Below are positions 51,503-62,888 of a stretch of DNA of 64,000 nucleotides, piece by piece. The first letter of the stretch is position 1; each line of letters starts with the position of its first letter. The stretch covers positions 48,293,337 through 48,357,336 of the forward strand of contig OZ024880.1 in NCBI GenBank assembly GCA_964017185.1. Direction: 5' to 3'. Position numbers and translations under genes: made by a program. This DNA comes from Rugalucina vietnamica. Lineage: Eukaryota; Mollusca; Bivalvia; Lucinida; Lucinidae. The notes under the pieces were generated by a model, which saw nothing but the letters and a program-made list of their open reading frames with translations, made no database searches and was not told where the DNA came from.

Positions 51503-52479
51503 TTCTGCGGAACTTTACTCTACACTATATGATATTTATGAGAACTCATTATACTTTGAGTGTGGACTTTGGCTAAATGCCACATGTTACTGTAACGTTT
51601 GCTTATATTTTTGTCCATTCTTCTTCCGAACTTTACATGTAGGTGTAATCAAATCAGACTCCGATATATCCGAACGACAAGAGAAACATGAAGTCTGTGC
51701 CTAGGTCAAATCGAAACACTATCACTCAGTTTCCTTTTATGGTCATTAAGAAAATAGATGAATATTGCTCTGCAGGTGCACATAAATGTGTGTTTTCACA
51801 AATTATTTTCTTTATAATAGCGAATGGTTTCAGTTTTCATTTTTATCACATATCTGTATCTTATATTAGGAAAAAGATGTTAGGTTTTATATTTTTCCCC
51901 GTCAACACAAAAGTCTAAGTACGTTTTACTGGTTATTTCATCTACCTGATTTTAAGTGTTTTGAAACTATGATGAATCTCGCATATTTAAGACATAACTG
52001 CATCATCACCACAAAACTTCCTCAAATGTTAATACTCAAAGTTAAGTTCGTCAATCACTATATTCATGCATTCCTTAATCAACCAACTTTAATGCTTGAA
52101 GGCGAAAATCGTTGTGCGTTTTAGATTCACGTATACAGCTTCGCGCGTTCTAACTAGTCTACCGTGTCAGATTTCGCAAATAATATCCAGTTTAGTATAC
52201 CCGTCTTCATCAATTATTCAAAAATGCGTATTCACTTAACCATTCAACATCTAAACCATTAAGTCAAGTATTTCACATTAAAAAACATATTTAAAAAAAA
52301 TGAAATTGATCGATAAGTAAACAAAAATGAATGATTTATCTTCAAAGGGATTAACATTCTAAATTATTTGCATCACGAAAATAACCAGTCTAAACGTGTA
52401 GGCTGGAATGCACGTCAGTAACTTTCTTAAATATAGTGCTACATATGGTTCACCGTATGGGTGGTCCTCATGGATAATA
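51503..52479. other. Upstream flank of the GT31 gene, nothing recognised
   Basis: AT-rich. No promoter element, exon or repeat can be called with confidence. A 5' untranslated exon could lie here. Confidence 0.4.
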
Positions 52480-53220
52480 AAACTGATATTAAGAGCAGTG
52501 AATATATTCGTGAGAAAGGGGATGAACCATATTACTTAAGCCTCGTCAGGGACCCTTTAGATTTGGTAACAAACGTGTAGCCAAACAGAATTACTGTCAT
52601 TTTGCAACGTTCAACAGGGTAGTCGATACAAAGACAAGTATTATCCTAATCGGTGGCCAAAATTATTAAACATTGTTTAGAAAGTGTATCTTTTCGATAA
52701 TAAATTTCTCGTTGCTCAGAATATCCTCGCTGATCTCAAAGGACCAAACCGCACTATGGATGTTTTAGGGTTGCACCCGACACAACACCAGCTGCAGTAA
52801 TAGCAAATAAAAATTAAAACCGAGATCCTTTAAGAGCAGTGAACATATCCACGAGAAAGGGAATACTACTTTATTATTCCCAGACTACTAAAGCTTAAAA
52901 CTATACAGATGAAATACTATACAGATGAAATACTATACAGATGAAATACATTGTTTAGAAAGTGTATCTTTGCGATAATAAATTACTGGTTGCTCAGAAT
53001 ATCCTCGCTGATCTCAAAGGACCAAACCGCACTATGGATGATCTACGGGGAGATTTTTAGGGTCGCATCCGGCACAACCCCAGCTGCAGTAATAGCAAAT
53101 AAAAATTAAAACCGAGATCATTTAAGAGCATTGAACATATTCACGAGAAAGGGAATAATACTTTATTATTCCCAGACTACTAAAGCTTAAAACTATACAG
53201 ATGAAATACTAAACGCATCG
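52480..53220. repeat. Direct repeats of about 280 bp (family H)
   Basis: The blocks at about 52668-52914 and 52948-53211 share ATTGTTTAGAAAGTGTATCT, CTCAGAATATCCTCGCTGAT, CTCAAAGGACCAAACCGCAC, CAGCTGCAGTAATAGCAAAT and CCCAGACTACTAAAGCTTAA in order. A partial copy lies at 52486-52530. Between them ACTATACAGATGAAAT occurs three times in tandem (about 52903-52943). Inverted relatives are at 54185-54760 and a piece is near 61585. Confidence 0.8.
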
Positions 53221-53307
53221 ACTAATCATTCAAATTGTTCTAAATCTGTTTTAAGTCTACATAAAGTCACTGGATGGGACCAATACAGGTAGCTGATTTC
53301 TTACAGG

Positions 53308-53586
53308 CATCAGGAAAACATGTCCGTGCAATGTATACCCCCTTAACCCCCACATTTATATAGAAAAACTGGGGTATGCAGGAGTATACCTATTTTTTCT
53401 TATTTTTGCTCCAAAACATAGATTGTGGGTACTCGTTAGAACCGCCTCGACGAGGCGGTTCTAACGTGTACCCACAATCTCTGTTTTGAGCAAAAATAAG
53501 AAAAATATAAAAAATTTTCAGGTGAAAATTTTCAATTTTTAAAGCTTAAAAATCTCTGTTAATTGCATGGACAAGTTTTCGTAATG
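53308..53586. mobile_element. MITE family D, full copy
   Basis: Left end CATCAGGAAAACATGTCC; right end GGACAAGTTTTCGTAATG. Same core palindrome as at 47788. Confidence 0.9.
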
Positions 53587-53945
53587 GGACAGATTTGACG
53601 GTGTAGGGCTTACCGAGTTCAACTTTTCTAGAATAAATGGACTAGCTGATCAATTGACTAGCTGATCATGTCCAGATATGAATATTACATGTTGCCGCAT
53701 ATGCAATGACCTAATTGGCAAGCTATATAATCGTAATGTATAAGTCTTACCATCCCAACGCTCCATATTATTGTACACAAAGAATTGGTGTATAAAAGTC
53801 GTGCTTATAACCGTTAGTTGAAAAAGGGAAATTTTGAACACCCATGCGTGATTGGCATACATATAAATGTATATCATGTTTGATTCGAGACGCAAGAAAA
53901 CTGGGTTTCGGGGTTCCGACTACACAAACCAGTCTGCTCAGTCAC

Positions 53946-54112
53946 AGAAGAAGGCTAGAATCTTGAAAATTCGGATTTAAGAAGAAGAGGAATTGTGCTA
54001 TCCTCGAAACGAAAACAAAGGCGCTGATCAGCTGTGCAGTAACTGCCAAGCTGATCTGCGCCTTTGTTTTCGCATAGGCAAAAAATCCGGTCTTCTCATG
54101 ACGCGGCTCATA
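53946..54112. mobile_element. MITE family C, shortened copy
   Basis: Has the GGCTAGAATCTTGAAAATTC arm, the palindromic core (54009-54075) and one end TTCTCATGACGCGGCTCA. The opposite terminus is lost, exactly as in the copy at 28372. Confidence 0.8.
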
Positions 54113-54184
54113 TATAAATGATACATAAATATATACATCCATACTATATATTTAAATGACAAAAAATAACTTTAAACATGCGTA

Positions 54185-54760
54185 ATCCTCCATAGTGCAG
54201 TTTATATTATTTCTTTCGGTACTTTGAGATCAGCTAGAATATTCAGAGTATTAAAATTGTACGTTTATCATGCTAAAGATTGTTTTAGTTATTGACCTTG
54301 TTTAGGCGTGTCTTTGATTTAGACATGTATGTACCTTAATTTTTGACATTGCAATATAATTATTCTGGCTATCGTCGTCGGTTTATAAAGGGTCACTGAT
54401 GAGGGTTCAGTGCCCGACGTTGCACAATATGGCCCATACTACCTCACTTTGAACGTTTTCATTGTTTCCAAAGGATAAAACTTTTATATTTTATTTGCTA
54501 TTACTGCAGCTGGCGTTGTGCCGTGTGGCGGCTCTAAAATGTCTGTCCGTACATCATCCAGAGTGCAGATTATATAATTTCTTTCGGTCCTTTGAGATCA
54601 GTTAGAATATTCAGAGTATTACAAAACTGTACGTTTAGAGTCACCTTCTAAACATTGTTTTAGTTATTTGACACCGTTTGGGATTTTTGAAACTGCAGTA
54701 TATTTATCTGGCTATCGTCGCCGGTTTATAAAGGTCACTGATGAGGGTTCAGTACCCGAA
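54185..54760. repeat. Inverted copies of family H
   Basis: CTTTGAGATCAGCTAGAATA near 54221 and CTTTGAGATCAGTTAGAATA near 54589 are complements of the family H block. TGCTATTACTGCAGCTGG near 54497 is the complement of its end. A second shared block, GGTCACTGATGAGGGTTCAG, occurs near 54392 and 54733, so the two inverted units are about 340 bp each. Confidence 0.7.
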
Positions 54761-54777
54761 ATATTATATTTATTAAT

Positions 54778-55034
54778 CATCAGGAAAACATGTCCATGAA
54801 ATGTATACGCCCTCAAATCCCACTTTCATATAGAAAAACTGGGGTTTGCAGGGATATACCGATTTTTCTTATTTTTTGAGCCAAACCATAGGTTGTGGGT
54901 ACTCGTTAGAACCGCCTCGGTTCTAACGCGTACCAACAATCGATTTCAGCAAAAGTAAGAAATTTACGAAATATTCTACTAAATAAGAAAAAAAAAAAAA
55001 ACCCTGTATATTACATAGACGTGTTTTCGTAATG
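54778..55034. mobile_element. MITE family D, deleted copy
   Basis: Left end CATCAGGAAAACATGTCC; right end GACGTGTTTTCGTAATG. The central palindrome is shortened to CCGCCTCGGTTC. Confidence 0.85.
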
Positions 55035-55500
55035 ATCATTATTTTCATAATCTCAGCATTCCCAGTCGGGACCATGGAATAGCAAGTACGATGTTGGTTA
55101 TATTATGATGCAAAGTTTTGCCAGTTTTCCTTAATTTGAATGTGCAAATTTATCATTCATATTTAGTATCAAAATGACCGCAAAGAAGACCAAAAACAGA
55201 ATTTGTTAATTTTATGCTAAATTTATCAGATTTTAACCAGAAAGATGAATTTCTTCTAATTTTACAGATTTGAAACAAAGGAATAATTCTTTTAACTCTT
55301 GATTTTTGTTACTTTTGACACGTGTTGATGTTGAATTAAGAGATTGTACATAGAAGCCGTGAATTGTATTGTACAATAAGTCTGTAAAATTTCTCACTTT
55401 GTTTCATATACAAACATGTCAATTGTTACTGAGATGCAAATCCTACTTAATGCGACAGTTTGGCAGCGGAAGCATGCTGTTATTATTTGTTTTCATATTG
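55035..55500. other. No recognisable feature
   Basis: Could include 5' parts of the LINE remnant that follows, but no motif is visible. Confidence 0.35.
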
Positions 55501-56306
55501 TGAGTTGAAATTAGTAACTTATGTTAATGCTGCAATTGCATTGGTTATTTTTACAATTTTCGTACAAACGATGTCTTAGGGGCTTAATTCAAAGACAACT
55601 GGCATGTGCATTCAACATCCAAACTAGTTTCTTTTACATTGTGAGTGACATCCTAAAGATGTATGGATTGCCATCTCTAACCCAGCTTGTGTGTAAAGAA
55701 TATAGTAAACTTCAATGGAAACATATATATGTAAAAGCAGTGAATAAATTTTGGCTTAAGAGATTCATTAGTGAAATAAAAACCAAATCAACCCTGAAAT
55801 ATCTCCCAGTTGAAAATCTGAGGATCGGTTCAGCACATCTAGTGTGACGCAGTCTAGATCCCACGGTCGCGGACGTGAGAAAGGGAATCACCAAAGCAAG
55901 GATCCTGACAGGAACCTACCTACTGCAGACAAACAGACACAAATTCAGCGGTGGAACAGTGGACCCAGTGTGCCGTCATTGTCGACTTGAAGATGAAGAC
56001 CTGCTACATGTTCTGGCCCGATGCCCAGCTTATTTCGACATCAGAAGCCGTACCATAAAAGCTTTAAAAGACATTATTGTTAGAAAAACAAACCTTCATA
56101 CTTGGCCCAGTTATGCCAAAGACTAGACAACTATCCTAAAGACATTAGTGTGTGCGGAAGTGCTTGTCAAGGCGTTACCTGCTGTTCGGGGTTCAGAAGA
56201 CGAGATTGAACGCATATCTAGAGACTGTTTCCATAAAATTCACATAAGAAAACTCCAATTAGACAATCTTGATGGTTCGGGAAAAATGGTTGTCCACAGA
56301 GGCTAA
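55500..56306 (+). pseudogene. LINE/reverse-transcriptase C-terminal remnant with CCHC cluster
   Basis: Three pieces make one broken frame. The first ends near 55846 (LPSLTQLVCKEYSKLQWKHI region). The second runs 55875-56126 and contains RILTGTYLLQTNRHKFSGG and a C-x2-C-x8-H-x4-C cluster (CRHC...LLHVLARC). The third follows directly after an in-frame TAG at about 56124-56126 and reads on to a TAA near 56306. A further disruption lies near 55846-55860. The CCHC cluster and its spacing match LINE C-terminal ends such as the one at 38539-39178, but the sequence differs. No catalytic RT motif is present. The alternative, a decayed host gene that captured this domain, is less likely. Confidence 0.65.
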
Positions 56307-56440
56307 CTCCATTGTATATAGAGTTGTAGATAGTTTGAGTTCCAAAGATTGTTAGTAACTACTTTACTCTTGCCAACGCAAGAGGTGCTTCTGCTAAGAA
56401 GGAAAATACATACGAAAGGAAAGGAAAGGAAGGGCGTAAC
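55500..56440 (+). mobile_element. Decayed LINE 3' end
   Basis: A degraded coding segment (55500-56306) is followed by about 100 bp of non-coding sequence and a GGAAA-type purine tail near 56415-56437. Confidence 0.65.
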
Positions 56441-56776
56441 AGTTTCTGAGATTTTCAAAAATGATTTTCTAATAGTCAGTTTGCGGATTTCCGTACAACA
56501 GTCAACACGTTTTATAGTTTGGACTTACCCAACTATTGTTTTACATAAGATTAAGGAACATTTGGATATTTACCAATTAGTAACGTTTTCAAAGTAACAT
56601 TTGTGTGCATGTTCATGAACTTGATTTCAATGTTCTAACGGATCTGAATATCCAGTATCAACATTTATCTGTAATTAAGAACAACCATTCGAAGTGACAT
56701 TTGTTTTCATTCCGACGATTTCCCCCAAATACGACACATAACGACGTTGAGACGTTCGTTAAAGTTACATTATCCT
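56441..56776. other. No recognisable feature
   Basis: Non-coding, AT-rich. Confidence 0.4.
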
Positions 56777-57063
56777 CACAGGAACAAACACGCCCATGTA
56801 ATACTAGTATACATAATTTTCTAACGTTGTAAAAAATTCAAATTTTCAGTAGAAAATTTTTGATATTTTTCATATTTTTGCTCAAAACATAGACTGTGGG
56901 TACACGTTAGAACCGCCTCGCCAAGGCGGCTCTAACGAGTACCCACAATTTATGTTTTGGAGCAAAAATATGAAAAAATAGGTATGCCCCTGCAAACCCC
57001 ATTTTTGCTAAATGAAAGTGGGGTTTAAGGGGGTATTCATTACACTGACATGTTTTCCTGATG
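56777..57063. mobile_element. MITE family D, full copy in reverse orientation
   Basis: Right end GACATGTTTTCCTGATG at 57047-57063; left end ACAAACACGCCCATG near 56784. The core palindrome is GAACCGCCTCGCCAAGGCGG near 56911. Confidence 0.85.
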
Positions 57064-57203
57064 CTATGAAAACATGCCCATGCAAGCACAGGAAATTTCA
57101 AAACTGTTATAGTAGAACGAGATACACGTAGCGAATATTCTAAGGGGGTCATTCGGCAATTATTGAATGATGACAAAACCAGAGGACCAATGGTCCTGTA
57201 AAC

Positions 57204-59140
57204 GCTCACCTGAGACCTGAGATATATACATGTACCAATAAACTTGTTAGACTAGAATGGTACAATGCATGTATATAACCCTAGGGCAGGGTCAGAATAA
57301 CTCCTGGAGTCAATGTCTTTTTCAAATCATAAAAATTCAGTCCATTTGCCAATTAACTGCAAGTTTTGTCCTTCAAATGACATTTTAACAATTTTCTTTA
57401 TTCAAATGCATGGGTGATCTAAGTTGACCTTGCCGTGAAATAGGTCAAGGTCATCCCAGAGTAATGATTTACACAAATTTTGTAGACCTCCGTTCCTAAT
57501 TGCTTCATGCCAAGTTTCAAAATCATAGGCCTTCTGGTTCTGAAGAAGAAGATTTAAAAAAAATGCTATTTATAGCCTTAGCGGCCATCTTGGTCATGTT
57601 ACCTTCATTTCCTCTTCCTAAGGATGCTCCACTTAAAGTTTGGCTTTGATTGGCTAAGCAGTTTCTGAGAAAAAGCTGTTTGAATATTATGGTCATCTAC
57701 ATGTATATAGCTCCGGGGCAGGGGCAGACAACCCCTGGGCCTAAAATATTTTCATAAGCATAAATCTTCTGTCCATTTGCTCATTCCTAGTAAGTTTTCT
57801 ACCATCACATGACATTTTCCTATTTTTCCCATTCAAATGCATGGGCGACCTAAGTTGACTTGCCGTAAAATAGGTCAAGGTCATCCCAGGTTCATGATTT
57901 ATATAAACTTTGTAGAACTCCATTCCCAGATGCTTCACACCAAGTTTCAAAATCATAGACCTTCTGGTTCTGAAGAAAAAGACTTTTAAACGTTTTTGCT
58001 ATTTATAGCCATGGCGGCCATCTTGGTCATGTGACATTGACCATTTATATAAACTTTCATTCCCTCTTCCTAAGGATGCTCCACAAAAAGTTTGGCTTCG
58101 ATTGGCTAGAGCGGTTTCAGAGAAGAAGATGATTCAATATTATGGCCATATACATGTATATAGCCCCGGGGCAGGGGCAGACAACCCCCTGGGCCAAAAA
58201 TATTTTCTTAAACATAAATCTTCTGTCCATTTGCTCATTTCTAACAAGTTTTCTGCCATTTAATTACATTTTCCTATTCTTTCCATTCCAATGCATGGGA
58301 GACCTAAGTTGACCTTGCCGTAAAATATGTCAAGGTCATCCCAGGGTCATGATTTATATAAATTTTGAAGAGCTCCATTCCAAGATGCTTCACACCAAGT
58401 TTCAATATCATAGACCTTCTGGTTCTGAAGAAGAAGATTTTTAAACATTTTTGCTATTTATAGCCATGGCGGCCATCTCGGTCATGTGACCTTGACCATT
58501 TATATAAACTTTCATTCCCCCTTCCCAAGGATGCTCCACATGAAGATTGGCTTTGATTGGCCTAGCGGTTTGAGAGAAGAAGATGTTTGAATATTATGGT
58601 CATATACATGTATATAGCCCCGGGGCAGGGGCAGACAACCCCCCAGGGGCTAAAATTTTCCATTAACATTAATCTTCTGTCCATTTGCCTATTCCCAGTA
58701 AGTTTTACCCATTAATAGCATTTTACCATTTTTTCCCATTCAAATGCATTGGAGACCTAAGTTGACCTTGCCATAAAATAGGTCAAGGTCATCCTAGGGT
58801 CATGATTTATCTAAACTATGATGGGCCCGCGTCCCCGATGCTACATACCAAGTTTCGTGGAAATCGGCCCACTGGTTCTGGAGAAGAAGATTTTTAAAGG
58901 TTTTTGCTATTTATAGCCATGGCGGCCATCTTGGTCATGTGACCTGGACCATTTATATAAACTTTTGTTCCCCCTTCCTAAGGATGCTCCACATGAAGTC
59001 TGGCTTTGATTGGCCAAGCGGTTTCAGAGGAGAAGATCATTGAAATTGTGGACGACGGACGACGGACGGACGGACGACGGACGGACGCCAGAGCATGGGT
59101 ATACTATAAGCTCACCTGTGAGCCTTCGACTCAGGTGAGC
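57204..59140. mobile_element. Pearl-like element with about four 457-bp core repeats
   Basis: The ends are perfect 11-bp inverted copies, GCTCACCTGAG (57204-57214) and CTCAGGTGAGC (59130-59140). The body is a tandem array of about 457-bp units starting near 57225, 57688, 58145 and 58600. Each has ATACATGTATATAGCCCCGG, GACCTAAGTTGACCTTGCC, GTCAAGGTCATCCCAGG and ATTTATAGCCATGGCGGCCA. A GGAC/GACG microsatellite (59053-59090) and a terminal hairpin AGCTCACCTG...CAGGTGAGCT (59109-59141) follow. Core repeats, an ACGG-type microsatellite and inverted ends match the architecture described for oyster pearl elements, often viewed as non-autonomous Helitron relatives. A further hairpin, AGGACCAATGGTCCT, lies just outside at 57183-57197 and may be part of the element. 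Confidence 0.8.
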
Positions 59141-59159
59141 TAAAAAAACGAATGTTTAG

Positions 59160-60070
59160 AGATGTTTTAATTACATACATTTTGTATATCATATTGGAAA
59201 CTGGTAAAATCGTATTATTTGGCAAAAAGGTCACTGCAACTTTAATATTCATATCTGTGCGTGGCCGGCTAGTCCATCGGTTCAGTTGGGGAGATTGTAG
59301 ATAAGGCAAACTCAGTCAGCGTTGACCGCTGTCAGCTTCCTAAATATATGTTGTCCAGTCCAGTGAATTAGGCTAATTCCTATTTCATTCTTATTTTCTT
59401 TCTAATGGAAAATCTGTGAGTTGAATCTTTTAACTGTATACCCAGTTTAGCTTTTAGGCACCTATATCAAAAATAGTATAGGTCTAATAAAGTATTCATG
59501 AAGTGCCGCCCATACAGTAACCTACTAGTATTTGCCAGATAATACCAGTGGCTACATTGCTTTACTGCAATCCGTACACTTTGTGTAGCTTTTAACTGAT
59601 TCTTGATATTTTGCTCCTAGGTTTGATTTCAATTAGCACGTACTGTGGCTTTACATTGTTGTCTCTCATCTTAACGAAAACACAACAATGCAATATACCC
59701 ATTATTCTTACTGTTGTAAACAATTAACACTGTTGGTATGATCCTAAGTTTAACTCAAACCATAGATGTGTATAATTTGGCAAATAGGTTACTGTATAGG
59801 CGGCAACTTTAATATGCATATGTGGGTGTTGTCGGCAAGTCCATCTGTTCAAGTGGGGAGATTATAGAAAAGGCGGCGTAGAATAACATTTCCGATAGAA
59901 GTCAGCTACCTTTATGTTTACCAATCCAGTGAATTAGGCAAATTCTTATTTCATTCTAATTTTAATAACGAAAACCTGTGAGTTGAATACCTTTAGCTTT
60001 TACTTAAGCTTTTACCGATATCAAAATTAGTATAGGTCTAATAACATATTCATGAGGTGCCGCCCATACC
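59160..60070. repeat. Direct duplication of about 330 bp, spaced about 590 bp
   Basis: The segments 59160-59530 and 59755-60070 share, in order, ATTTGGCAAA, GCAACTTTAATATTCATAT, AGTGGGGAGATTATAG-type sequence, CCAGTGAATTAGGC, CTGTGAGTTGAAT, AGTATAGGTCTAATAA and CATGAAGTGCCGCCCATAC. About 20% diverged by eye. No coding potential. Confidence 0.75.
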
Positions 60071-60680
60071 CTATTTCCAAAGAAGTATAGGTCTATGGGT
60101 GCCGCCAATACACTTACCTATTACATGATCTATGTTTTGGACCAAAAGGAGAAAAATTGTACCCCTGTTCTTGTACGCCCAAGTTTAACTATATTAACCT
60201 CAACATGACATGTCCAAATTTTGACTTAACGAATAATTCGTATTTGAAAGAGAAATGTTTCCTGAAATAAATTGTTTTGATTTGGCTGTATTATTCACAA
60301 TTACTTTAGACCATCCTTGATTTTATTGCTTTCACGTTGATAGAAAAGAGATTTTATCAGGTGAAAACACAATTGCATTTGTGTTTAATATTCAAAGCAA
60401 AGATAAAATCAAAACTCGACAAATGTGGATGAAATAAAAAGCGGCGTAATTATAATCAGTTTCAATGCTTGCTTTGAAGGCTTTGTAAGGCAAACCAAAT
60501 AAGAAAGCTTTTTTATCAGTTTTGTATTTCTTATTTAAATTCACTTTATGTCTCCTTGCATAAGAAGATTTGATGTAAAAGAAATGATATTTTTAACGTC
60601 TTTGCTCAAAACTACTCATGTTGAAATAGTCAAACTAGTGGAAATTTTATGCTCTAAGCTCAAAAACTAGTAATTTATCC
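60071..60680. other. No gene; one decayed family D fragment
   Basis: 60118-60220 (ATGATCTATGTTTTGGACCA onward) looks like a degenerate half of MITE family D. The remainder is unrecognised. Confidence 0.4.
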
Positions 60681-60682
60681 GT

Positions 60683-60766
60683 GACTAGAATTTATCCTGC
60701 TCATTAATGTTAAAATGCCAACAATTGTTGGCATTTTAACATTTATGAGCAGGATTAATTTTAGTC
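60683..60766. repeat. 84-bp near-perfect palindrome
   Basis: The arms meet at CCAACAATTGTTGG with no loop. The outer part pairs GACTAGAATTTATCCTGCTC with GAGCAGGATTAATTTTAGTC. A few mismatches lie in 42-bp arms. Confidence 0.9.
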
Positions 60767-60950
60767 TCAGATGAGTTTAGCAAGAAAGATGTTTTATAAG
60801 TTCTGGACCAGGATGCAATTAAAAGATTGCCCTGTTCTGACACCATACAGAGATTTATTTCAGTTGCAAAAATTGAAAATTTTATTTCATTTTTAACTTG
60901 TCATGTCTACACTTTGATACTATCAGTAGTCTGCAGTGCCACTTCATATT

Positions 60951-61186
60951 TGAGCCGCCTCATGGGAAAACCAACAATCTGCATAGGCGAAAACAAAGAC
61001 GCAGATCAGCTTCGCAGTAACTGCGAAGCTGATCAGCGCCTTTGTTTTCGCTACTCGGATAGTACAATTCCTCTTCTACAAAAATCCGAAATTTCAAGCT
61101 TCTAGCTCTTTTCTGTGCTTGTACAGGCCGATTTGTGTCGGACCTGTTCGGAAACCACATTGTTGGTTTTCCCACGAGGCGGCTTA
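60951..61186. mobile_element. MITE family C, full copy
   Basis: Ends TGAGCCGCCTCATGGGAAAA and its diverged inverted copy ending GGCGGCTTA. The central palindrome is GCGAAAACAAAGACGCAGAT with its complement at 60988-61053. Confidence 0.88.
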
Positions 61187-61310
61187 TTTGTTATCGAACA
61201 CTACGACTTGACCCCCACAAACCTCGACATGTCAGCTCTAAAAGGGCATACAGTAAGCTCTGAGATTAATAAAAGATATGTTCTATTCTGTTCTACATTG
61301 GATGGAAAGT

Positions 61311-61489
61311 TTTGATATTTTCAATATTTTTGCTCAAAACATCGATTGTGGGTACACGTTAGACGGTTCTAACGAGTACCTAAAATCTATGTTTTGGATG
61401 AAAAAATAGGTATACCCCTGCATACCCCAGTTTTACTATATGAAAGTGGGGTTTAAGGGGGTATTCAATACAGACATGTTTTCCTGATG
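61311..61489. mobile_element. MITE family D, partly deleted copy
   Basis: Reverse orientation, ending GACATGTTTTCCTGATG at 61473-61489. The core is shortened to ACGTTAGACGGTTCTAACGA. Confidence 0.85.
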
Positions 61490-61827
61490 AAAGAAAAAAA
61501 TACAATCTGATAATGATCTGAGTCATACCAAAGATCCGACGAGCTATTTTAGCGGCAAGTTCAATGTGATTAATAAAAAGTAAAACTGAGATCCCTTTTT
61601 AACGCAGTGAACATATTGTTGTGATAGCACTTCTCCCCTTATTGGTAATGTTGCTCAGTTCTGGCTGTAATTGCCGTACAACAACAACACCTAATAGAAT
61701 CCACCTATGCGATAATGGGATAACCCAAGTTATACGGATCACCGAACAAAGAATCCCGTGCGCTGTTTCTTTCCTCTCAGCTCTTGACCAGACCAGACGT
61801 CCCTTTGGTGTCTCTGGAGCGCATCTA
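61490..61827. other. No recognisable gene; family H scrap
   Basis: AAACTGAGATCCCTTTTTAACGCAGTGAACATATT near 61581 is related to family H. Nothing else is clear. Confidence 0.4.
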
Positions 61828-62340
61828 CCCAGCAGGCACCTGACGTCTGTTTGACGTCAGATATTGGTTATATTTTGGTCGCGACGTCATATAACCAATT
61901 TCCAACGTCTATCAGACGTCATTTCCTGACGTCTTTTGGACGTCTGGATTGGACGTTGTTTTGACGTCAAACTAGTTCGTCAGTTAGACGTCGTAATCAA
62001 GACGTGATTTAGACCTTGTGTTTTTCATACTTCTGACCATGTGTGGTGTGCAAATTAATGAAACTTCACTTTGGGTAAAAATCAGATCATTCGTTTCGTG
62101 TGTTTCTTTTGCTTTCTTCCTTTCTTTTTTTTCTATGTTACTTCCAGCAGACATTTGACGTCCGTTGGACGTCATATTGACGTCAGACTCCAACGTCATA
62201 ATAACGTTGGAGTAGGTTGATTTTGAAAGTTTGTTTGTTGTCAAAACTAGACGTCAATCTGACGTGCTAAAGCCAACGTCGGTTTAACGTCTGAAAGCTG
62301 ACGTCAATCTGACGTCCTAAAAACGACGTTTGAATTCATG
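61828..62340. mobile_element. GACGTC-word-rich element (family I), copy 1
   Basis: Starts CCCAGCAGGCACCTGACGTC and contains about 23 ACGT-centred words (GACGTC, AACGTC, GACGTT) by eye in 500 bp, several as the full palindrome TGACGTCA. About 61995-62140 is a less dense spacer. A second start-like block, CCAGCAGACATTTGACGTCC, lies at 62145. 61828-61950 matches 63159-63255. No coding. Confidence 0.75.
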
Positions 62341-62799
62341 TCATATAAATAGTTTAAGGTGTATATTTTTTCGCATTTTTGAATAACAGTGGATTCAGAA
62401 GAGCAGTGGTGCACTTTTGATAGTCCCTTTCACTCCTTTGATAGAGTTTTTCAGAAATACAAACTGTTCAAGATATTAATTCAGCCTGATGTTGGTACAT
62501 CTTATTTAAGCAAAATTTTATTGCTTTATGGTGCTAAAACCAATAAGACATTAGTGTGAGAAATAAGATTATTCTGAACAATGGTGAAATAAATATTAAA
62601 ATATACAAATTTTATTTTCATCTTAATTGAAAGTTTGATAATTTAGTGAAAGACTTTATTTTGATTAATAGATAATCATTTTTTTTCTACATTAATTAAG
62701 CATGAGGGCGAAATATGGGATTTCCCATACGAGACTCAGATATGACTTTTAAGTGGCAAGGTTGAAATTATTATTTGAATTTGATATTATATAGAGGAT

Positions 62800-62888
62800 C
62801 TTACACGAGTGGTCATTTCATATGAAATTTATTAAGCGAGCCTTCAGCGAGTTTAACAAATTTCATATGAAATGACCACGAGTGTAAG
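62800..62888. repeat. Hairpin with about 28-bp arms
   Basis: CTTACACGAGTGGTCATTTC plus ATATGAAATT pairs with AATTTCATATGAAATGACCAC and the following GTGTAAG. The loop contains GCGAGCCTTCAGCGAG. Confidence 0.85.

Noticed and set aside
57204..59140. Protein-coding repeats or an estrogen-response-like enhancer array (GGTCAAGGTCA words)
   Set aside because: The AGGTCA half-sites belong to the core repeat of a mobile element with inverted ends; no frame is conserved across units.
60683..60766. microRNA precursor
   Set aside because: There is no loop at the centre of the palindrome and no expression evidence; a plain palindrome is the safer description.
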